This document shows, piece by piece, positions 31,016 through 37,895 of a stretch of DNA of 37,895 nt. Location: assembly GCA_051453625.1 (NCBI GenBank), contig JBOZIK010000001.1, positions 4,555,481-4,593,375 of the forward strand, in the 5' to 3' direction. Position numbers and translations under genes: made by a program. The notes beneath the pieces were generated by a model. It had not been told where the DNA came from. It ran no database searches and saw only the letters and a list, made by a program, of their open reading frames with translations. The stretch's first letter is position 1; every line of letters begins with the position of its first letter. This DNA is from Welwitschia mirabilis. Taxonomy: Eukaryota; Gnetophyta; Gnetopsida; Welwitschiales.

Positions 31016-31799
31016 CTAGCAATCTTTTACAATATGCCCTTTCTTCTTGCAGTAATGGCAGACAACGTCCCTGCCTTCGGACCTAGCTATGCTCTTGCTT
31101 CTACTATGTCCTCCCTTAGATTGCGAACGTCCTCTATAAGTTGCCAAAGCCTCTCCTTGTTTCTCACTGCTACATGGACCAAATGCATTCTGCTTTTCTA
31201 TATCCAATAACATTACTATAAGTTCTTCAAGTGCTAAACTATTCTTACCAGCAGCTCTGAGAAAATGAAATTAGAATAGAGTAATGTACATCGCCTCTGT
31301 AAATGTGATCCCAAGATCACCAATTTGCGAAAATATGTTTTACATCTCATCCAAATGACTCAAAAATCTTGTTCCTTCTTTCATCTTTGTAGCGAAAGCT
31401 TGGCTAAGGGCCACATACCTATTTATCAAAGAAGGCTAGTCGTACCACTCTTTCAACTTTTGCCAAAGTGCCTACGTAGTCAGATTTCTTGAATGAGCCT
31501 TCAAAATGCTATTGCTGAGACAAAGGCCAATGAAAGACAAGGCATTGGAATTTATCTCGTCCCATTTGGCATCTGGCATGAAGGCCAACCAAGTCGTATC
31601 ATCCATCTTCAAATCTGCCTTTGCTTATGCTTTCGTCTTTAGACCAAGTTTACATCCCTTTTGCTGCAGAATGTCTTCTATCAAGATTTTCCACACACCC
31701 CAATATTCTGGGCCCCAAAGTCTGTCTGTTGTTTGCAAACACTTCATTTGAAACTCTAGCACTTCGATCTAAACTTGCTAAGAAAGTACTTTGAACCTC
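31016..31799 (-). pseudogene. Copia gag (UBN2-type) with zinc knuckle, broken
   Basis: On minus, starting just inside the primer site, frames show a UBN2/gag-polypeptide fold signature: WDEINSNALSFIGLCLSNSI, then LKAHSRNLTT, a stop, and ALWQKLKEWYD (about 31438-31565). A final segment of 65 codons (31016-31213) contains LLDIEKQNAF, a Ser/Arg/Lys-rich stretch and the CCHC knuckle CHYCKKKGHIVKDC with the exact C-x2-C-x4-H-x4-C spacing. Stops and shifts separate these parts. Gag would form the virus-like particle and bind element RNA. Confidence 0.85.
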
Positions 31800-31811
31800 G
31801 CTCTGATACCA
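31800..31811 (-). promoter_or_regulatory. Copia primer-binding site
   Basis: On minus it reads TGGTATCAGAGC, the exact plant copia site for initiator Met-tRNA. It lies two bases from the end of the LTR at 31814 and so fixes that LTR as the 5' LTR and the element as minus-strand. Confidence 0.93.
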
Positions 31812-31813
31812 CT

Positions 31814-32103
31814 TATTACAAATCTAACAAGAAGAAAGTACTAAAACAAAATGAAACAACATGCACACAAAAGGAACAACACAAAATTCACACGGTTCGG
31901 GCTCTTTTTACCCTACGTCCACGAGAAGCGATGCAGAGCTCTATTGATTGATTAGGAGCAAATGTATTCCAGATACAACAAACAACCCTCTAACAAGTTT
32001 ATATAGCCTTAGGGTTAGGGCTACAAGCCAATCTTACAACTTTAAATAGGAGTCAATGTTAACATTTCAACATAAATAGTATATTTGGCTTCACATATCA
32101 ACA
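31814..32103 (-). mobile_element. Copia 5' LTR (right end of the 12.1-kb element)
   Basis: Partner of 20001-20300: both share the TGTTGATATG start on minus and alignable interiors. The 3' terminus here reads GATTTGTAATA, so the closing CA has mutated to TA. The right flank 32104-32108 (ATTTT) equals the left flank of the other LTR. Confidence 0.88.
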
Positions 32104-33329
32104 ATTTTAGTAGGGTCAAGCATCCAATGTAAGACACTTGTGATAAGAAATGAAGTTTCTATAGTTAAATATCATGGTTAAATAAATAGAATGGCAAGGA
32201 TTGAGGTGAAAAGTGCATTACCTTAGAAAGTGAAACCAATTGAAATTACCTCTTGCCCCGATGTTCTATAAGTTTCAAAGCTGCCTATGCAGCCCTAAAT
32301 TACGCTCTACCATGAATTCCCTGGCAGTTTCATTCTGCACTACAGAAACTTCACCTGAACTCCAAAGAATTCACAGGTGCACTGTGCATTTGGAAACATC
32401 AAAGACTACACAAGATAGATAGCCAACACCTCTCGAAAATGCAGGCTAAATAACAAAGAACAAGAATCTCATGAAGAAGTTTATACATCTTCCCTAACAC
32501 TGGTAATGTGTTTCTTAACAGATAACCATCTACAAAAACCATCATATAACCACCATTGAATCCATTTTTGCCTCTGAAACAAAGACACAATGAAATACTG
32601 CTAAAAACCAAAGCAAGCAACCACCCCAAGAAAGATTAGCATCACCAATCTCTGCTATGTAGAACTTGCCTTTCAGCAGTTGCCTTTCTGCTTTGCATGC
32701 CACTGGTATAATTAACTTCACCTTATCAACAGTACTCATTGCCGAGTGCCAACATCGGCCTTTTATTGAGCCTAGAGTCATCTACCACCTGATGCACTGC
32801 ATCATTCCACGTCAGACTCCATGCCTTGGAAAACTTCACAATATCCTGTCAAGTGAATATCTACTCCAAGTCACCAACAAATTTTGTAACTCCTCAATGG
32901 CATGAATAGGCATCCTGTTTACCTTGTCATCATGAATAGGCATGAATACATACACTTTTTCAGATCAGTTAAACTCCATTTCTATTTTGGATGTTATAAA
33001 TGACAACAACTATTGCCTTCCATCCACATATTTCTGTATTCACTCCAGCCAATCACAGCCTTTCCAAAACATAAGAAAATCTAGACAATCTATCCAAAAT
33101 TTTATTCCCATCTTTAATAACAATCAGCACATTCATCATCTCCCTGCTAGTTTCCAAGAACTAATGAATTTGCCATGACACTACTTGCATTGGATCTCTC
33201 AAGAAATTCAAAAAAAGACTAGGTTTGCACCTACCTCAAATTCACTCACATGGGACACAGAAGAAGTCATACGATGTTCCATTTTCACTTAAAACCATAG
33301 GTGATCTAAGTTCCCTCATTTGCTTCACT
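32104..33329. other. Unassigned flank of the copia element
   Basis: The target duplication ATTTT occupies 32104-32108. Beyond it several minus-strand stretches are open for 20-40 codons (for example ETAREFMVERNLGLHRQL near 32285-32340, and WNDAVHQVVDDSRLNKRP near 32760-32815), with balanced base use. I cannot assign them. They could be decayed exons or retroelement coding DNA. Confidence 0.3.
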
Positions 33330-33960
33330 TAGGATCAATGAATTTCTTCAAGTATACAACTTGGTTGTATCATTTTGCCATCAGTTCTTATCTCCTTACA
33401 AATGAAGGACTCCTTGATGATGTTTTCTGTCATGATGAACATGTACATCTCCTGTAAGAATTCAGTTAGGATACGTATCATTTCAATCCTGATCCGTGCA
33501 CAAACTGCTTGCCATTCTAGACTATTCAATTTCCCTGAAATGATCTGTTGGATCACTCTCTGAAAGCAGTTTTCTGTCTCAAATTTCTAGTGAAAATCAA
33601 TAAGTTTGAAGATTACAACTTTGCTAGTTTCTGATCAATCATTGTTGGGTTCATAGGGGAACCATCTTTTAGCTGACAATTGAAAGCCTTATCCAGGGCA
33701 TATCCATACCATAGGGTTCACAATACCGTTTCTTTACTTTCTCCAAGAACACATTTGTTGTTGCCTCTGAAACACACATGCTTAACAAATTGTTGCAGAG
33801 TCACGAACAAATCATTGGCAATGCCATGTCGTTCATCTCAATTCAATCTTTATATCACATATCATAAGGCCACATCCTTTATAGCACAGCCCTACACTTC
33901 TTTTGTGTCAACATGTCCTTCATCAATATCTTCCAAATCTGCTAGTTCTTCGCACAAATA
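33330..33960 (-). pseudogene. Unidentified coding-like remnant
   Basis: On minus, consecutive open stretches read LCEELADLEDIDEGHVDTKE, then NDLFVTLQQFVKHVCFRGNN followed by KCVLGESKETV, then ALDKAFNCQLKDGSP, and finally a 73-codon frame (33335-33556) with LTEFLQEMYMFIMTENIIKE and GKMIQPSCILEEIH. Stops and shifts lie between them. The order, length and amino-acid balance look like one ancestral protein of more than 200 residues. I do not recognise the family, and a decayed host exon set or transposon protein are both possible. Confidence 0.35.
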
Positions 33961-34285
33961 AGATGCTCTCTTGTCCGCAATATCTCCAATATGGTTCAAG
34001 AAATCAGAAAGTTCTAAACACAAACTCCACAATGTGAATCCAAAACCCACAAGAGAAATAACTCACACAAGAGATTTAATAAGGTATGTCCCCTTCCTAA
34101 CTTACATCCTTGAGAAACCAGCGCAAACCTCTCATTGATATAAGAAAGTTCTATGAATACAAATGGAAATAAAGCACACAATATCATAGGATGCCTTCCT
34201 AAATAGCTTTTAAGATATAAATATTAGAGAACTAATGTAACAAACTGCCAAAAAGCTCAGAACCGCCATACTTCTTTTTTCTAAA

Positions 34286-34297
34286 GTTATAGTTTGA
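34286..34297. repeat. SINE target site duplication, left copy
   Basis: GTTATAGTTTGA here is repeated exactly at 34613-34624, flanking the SINE. A 12-bp duplication is typical of LINE-driven insertion. Confidence 0.85.
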
Positions 34298-34612
34298 GAT
34301 GGCCCTCAGCGCACATCCTAGTGGTGAAGAGCTTGGCTTCCCACCTTCGAGACCAAGGTTCGAATCCATGGGGATGTCCTATAACTTCTACTGCATTGGG
34401 TGTAAAGGGGGCTCTACACTTGACTTACAGGGCAGTCAAATAAGAAAGAAATTAAGACAGATGGAGGCTATAGGCATGATTTGGGGCTACGTGACAGGTC
34501 ACAATAATCTTGAGAAACCATGCAGCTAGAGAGTTTACTATATCTCCAGCCAAGTGACCCTTCATGCAAGGGGGAGGGTTCTCTTCATTACTCGGGCTAC
34601 AGGGAAAAAAGG
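34298..34612 (+). mobile_element. tRNA-derived SINE, near complete
   Basis: The 315-bp body lies between two exact 12-bp direct repeats. Its pol III promoter has an A box CATCCTAGTGGT at 34314-34325 and a perfect B box GGTTCGAATCC at 34357-34367, with the A box 17 bases from the 5' end as usual. A non-tRNA body follows, with a Gly-poor frame of no meaning. The 3' end is AGGGAAAAAAGG. SINEs encode no protein and rely on LINE reverse transcriptase. It does not share an obvious body with the 9.8-kb copy, so it is probably another family. Confidence 0.8.
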
Positions 34613-34624
34613 GTTATAGTTTGA

Positions 34625-35539
34625 TATAATAACAATCCAGATAACAAAAAAACAACAAGTCATGCTGGAAATCAAAATCCAACAAGAGGCGGCGCATCTA
34701 GATGACAAAAATTTCATTAAAAAACACCGAATCCCAATTTCAGAAATGTTGTTCCATACCTGGCTAGAAACGATTACGAAGGAATGTCTGGAAAATCAAA
34801 ATCCTAATCACAAAATTCATTGTCAATATGAATAATTTAAATGAGAGTACTCTATTGAAGGTCCCTTGAACAACAAATAATGCAAGCATAGTTACATCTA
34901 ACTTGCAAGTGTAGATATTTTACATATTAAATAAATTTTTATATGAGTTTGAATTTTAAAAAATAAAGTAAAGAAAATAATTTCATAATATTAGGCACTC
35001 AATCAATTGTAATACTAAGAAATAGGTTTTTGAGCCAACTATATAGTTCCTTAACTATATTTGAATAACTAAATTGTTGGCTTCTAATCTAAGTATAATC
35101 ACCATTTGCTCAAAATCAGAATTTTAATAGTTGGAATCGTCATTCAAAAGTGAATCACATTTCCACTTGGTATTGCGATTCTATACAATGCAAAATCAAA
35201 ATGATTAAAAACGAACACAAAAATAAAAAATTGGACTGGGTGAGGTTGCTATTCTAAGGCTCGAAGGTGTCTACTTAGGAAAGGCTACAAACAACTTATC
35301 CTCACACATATTGATCTCCATGTGTTGTCCATTATTTGGACTTACTGACTGAGGATATTAGCAAGTTGTCTTGGATTAGGCCTGTAAGTTAAATGTTCAC
35401 TGAGATTTGAGAATTTGGACTTTTTAGAATTCGTTTTGATATTGTTTCCTTCATTTCCCTACTAAAATATTTACAATGTGTTCATTCAATGTTTATCTAG
35501 TGATCATCGCTTCCTGATCCACATTTACAAGTTTTATCT
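34625..35539. other. AT-rich stretch 5' of the second hAT relic
   Basis: No gene is recognised. Patches after about 35220 have better base balance and may be a decayed upstream part of the hAT core, but no DUF659 signature could be read with confidence. Confidence 0.35.
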
Positions 35540-37139
35540 AATCACATGACTTGATCCATTCCTTGCTTTACAGATACACAAAGGATAGGTACTTAGCAAC
35601 ACATGCTATTACTAGGCTTGCTACAAACTTTCTAATGTTGCAAAGCTTTATGGAGTTTAAGGGGAAGTTCATGCATCCATCTGTATCTCTTTAAGTGGTT
35701 GTCTAATAGTCCTTCTCGAGATCATTTGCACAGTTCTCCTAAGGGAATATTTATCAATAGCTAGCCTGGTATATGGCCTTTCTCATTGTATAGGAAACAA
35801 AAAAATAATAGATTCATTTTCTTACATACTTTCATAGTTCCCTTATGAGATTTCATTAAATTGATTTCATGTGTACTTTAACAAATCTTCGAGCCATTGG
35901 TGAAGTTATTGAGGTCCGTGGATTCTAATAATCCCCCATAAGGTATGTTTATGATGTTATGGCCACTATGAGGGCCAAGGCATATCAAACAAATAGAAAT
36001 GAAATATGAACAAGGGGCAAAGCAAATAGAGAGGCTTATTAAGAAGACATGGAGCAAAATGTTAACACTGATTTGTACACTCCAGCATATGTTCTACATC
36101 CAAAGTTTGGTTTGGGAAAGTATGATGAGCTAAATGATAAAGAAAAAATCAGAAAGACTACTCAAGAGGTAATTTAAAAAACAAATCACAACTTAATACC
36201 TTCAATTTCTTTTCAATTTTGTATCTTTTCAATTTGTATGAATATGTTGTATAGGTTATTGCTATTACAAAGGTTGACACTTCATAAGTATTTGATTTTT
36301 GACTCTTCCTTTTGTCTTGTAAAAGTCCTTTAGACAATGAGAAATCTCTATTTATTGCAAGGTGTGACAGTAATTGGAGTGTTTAAGCATATCCATTCCA
36401 AGAGGCATAATAGATTGGACCAAGGTAGATTAAGCAAGCTAGCCGGTGTATACTCCAATTAAAAAAAAAAACTATCATAAATCTCGTGGAGAAGGAAAAC
36501 AAAGGAAAAGATATGATTTGGCCTGACAGATCAATACTAACATGGAGTTGGAGGAGGTTGATGATGATTTAACATTAGCAAATTAGATTCTTGATGAGCC
36601 CTATGTGACACGACTAAAAGGTATCACACCTAAGAACACAACACAGCAGGGACCAAATGATTTAGAGATTCCAACTGGGCATCCTGGTGCTCCTAATAAC
36701 GATGATTTATTATTGAATGATGAGCCACCAGAGCCAAAGTTAGAGGTCAATTTTGATATCAACCTCAATGGTGATCTTCAAAGTGGAGTCGCCATTTTAG
36801 AGCATCCAGCAACAAACCCAGAGGATTTCAATGATGATGGTGGTGGAGGTGGTGACTACGATCCATACGATGATATTCAGATTAAGCAAGAAGGTGATCT
36901 TCCTAAGGAATTTGCTAGACTGTTAAGAGTAATGATATTTAGAGGGAGATGGAACTTAAGCATCAGATGCTTCAGTATTAGTTAGAAGAAATAAGAGATC
37001 TAATATATGATAATGATGTTGGACCTTCAAGGGGACCTTCTCGAGCTAGAGGACATCCCCTAAGAAGAGAACTTGTATCAGAGCACTCTGTGGAGAATCC
37101 TCTAGGGGATAGTAGCATCAGTCAAGCAGAGGCCTGTTA
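35540..37139 (+). pseudogene. Second hAT transposase relic, 3' half
   Basis: The order matches the relic at 27523-29997. THAITRLATNFLMLQSFMEF (35600-35660) corresponds to GITRFATNFIxLQSL. VYDVMATMRAKAYQTN and DLYTPAYVLHPKFGLGKYDE (35945-36130) correspond to the MGxIYDxM and LHxxxxVLNPKF blocks. CDSNWSV, a one-base shift, then VFKHIHSKRHNRLDQGRLSK (36363-36440) is the C-terminal dimerisation motif. An acidic tail follows (36605-36930, with DDLLLNDEPPEPKLEVNFDI and GGGGGDYDPYDD). After another shift, a last segment with GPSRGPSRARGHPLRRELVS ends at the TAG 37137-37139. A likely intron begins after TTQE at about 36170. Stops and shifts make it inactive. The BED and first DUF659 parts are missing. 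Confidence 0.75.
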
Positions 37140-37895
37140 GGGCCGTCATATATTATTGTTGATATTTGGTACTTTTTACTTATGCATGTTAGGATGTCAA
37201 AAACACATGCTTTATTTTCTACAAACAATTGATCATGGATCAGTTCTCAATACACCTTCCTTACTTTTTGCATCACTGCAACAGGATAATTAGAATTTTT
37301 AAACATTCAAAATAAGCTATACATATTAATCATGTTGTTATCTTAATGTAAAACACATCTATATTTTAGTTGTTACATGTTTTTTTAATCTAAAGAAGAA
37401 TCAGAATTGAAACACATGCGTAAATCTTAGTACGAAACTAAGAACCTACATATGTAGTCATCCCCAATTAGTCTTATTTCTAGGGGAAATTATTTTACTA
37501 TATTTTAAGAACTTATGCAAACTCCCCACGTCTATGACAGTTTGATCTGATTTATGCGCTAATTTTTGTGCCAATTTCAATTTTTAAGGGTGGCAATTCC
37601 TGCGGTGATCCAAATTCTAAATGCTATGGTTTGAATAGTAAATAGTGATCATTATGTTAATGTTGCATAACATAGGTAGCAATGCTATAGAGGATGAAAT
37701 GCTACTTCAAGATGTTATGCTAAGACATTATGATACTCCAAACTTCCTACTAAGGTTACTAGGATATTTTACACAAATCATCCTGATAAGGTTGAGGAGA
37801 ATTTGCCCACAATGGTCAGTTTACAGAAGGATATATCAAAAGAGTCATAGCCATTGAAGGACGGATTCCCATATGTCAATAAGAAGCAGCCTAGA
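37140..37895. other. 3' flank of the second hAT relic, nothing recognised
   Basis: AT-rich DNA without a recognised family. The terminal inverted repeat and 8-bp duplication expected beyond an hAT gene were looked for and not found. A 70-codon frame at 37645-37857 shows no known motif. Confidence 0.35.

Larger units (their letters stand above)
20001..32103 (-). mobile_element. Ty1/copia retrotransposon frame, old and heavily rearranged
   Basis: The unit has LTRs at both ends in one orientation, a primer-binding site beside the right LTR, a purine tract beside the left LTR, and ATTTT on both outer flanks. Plant copia elements are usually about 5 kb; this one is about 12.1 kb. Only gag, protease and the start of integrase remain recognisable (30098-31799). 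Reverse transcriptase and RNase H were not found on minus between 20301 and 29997. That interval is taken up by an hAT relic on the other strand, a solo LTR, a diverged repeat and an exon-like frame. The element sits in the same orientation as the GIP1-like gene and probably in its intron. Either several insertions and deletions built this, or the 29998-30097 gap joins pieces wrongly. Confidence 0.7.

Noticed and set aside
34357-34367. Perfect pol III B box as evidence for a tRNA gene
   Set aside because: No cloverleaf closes around it. The exact flanking duplication and long non-tRNA body identify a SINE.

Overview
The window reads as nuclear DNA of a seed plant. It is AT-rich and gene-poor. 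It holds short-intron plant exons, Ty1/copia elements with the plant initiator-Met-tRNA primer site, hAT relics of the BED/DUF659 type, and tRNA-derived SINEs. The long decayed repeat tracts would suit a large genome such as a gymnosperm or early-diverging angiosperm, but the sequence does not settle the lineage. Three runs of N (5420-5519, 22170-22179, 29998-30097) are scaffold gaps.

Layout. 1-930 is a pyrimidine-skewed stretch without a gene. 1040-1240 (minus) is a frameshifted fragment of a GPR107/LUSTR-type seven-transmembrane protein gene. About 1560-3000 (minus) is a badly decayed copia reverse transcriptase, followed by local tandem duplications and an LTR-like segment (3334-3659). 3660-16590 is mostly unrecognisable AT-rich DNA with a TC microsatellite and two tRNA-like SINE copies. 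16595-17156 carries a duplicated 123-bp block. 17649-18772 (minus) is the only gene that looks intact: the last three exons of a GBF-interacting-protein-1-like (GIP1-like) gene. The rest of that gene lies to the right, beyond at least one long intron.

20001-32103 is bounded by two related LTRs (20001-20300 and 31814-32103) in the same orientation, with matching 5-bp ATTTT target duplications. A primer-binding site sits inside the right LTR and a purine tract inside the left one. It is therefore the frame of a single minus-strand copia insertion, about 12.1 kb long. Copia gag, protease and the first part of integrase are present at 30098-31799, but no reverse transcriptase or RNase H was found. 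The rest of the interior holds a plus-strand hAT transposase relic (26439-29997), a 1.1-kb candidate solo LTR (25170-26275), a composite LTR/primer-site/purine-tract insertion in the hAT gene (about 26985-27522), a diverged tandem repeat, and a 163-codon exon-like open frame of unknown origin (20672-21160). The hAT/copia junction falls exactly on an assembly gap, so the arrangement may be nested insertion, gene capture or a scaffolding join.

34298-34612 is a well-preserved tRNA-derived SINE with a 12-bp target duplication. 35540-37139 is the 3' half of a second hAT relic.

No operon-like or defence-like system is present. The genes do not form a pathway. The biology here is a host gene (GIP1-like) embedded in layered transposon insertions. 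I saw no convincing sign of a new system; the most unusual items are the composite copia frame and what it contains.
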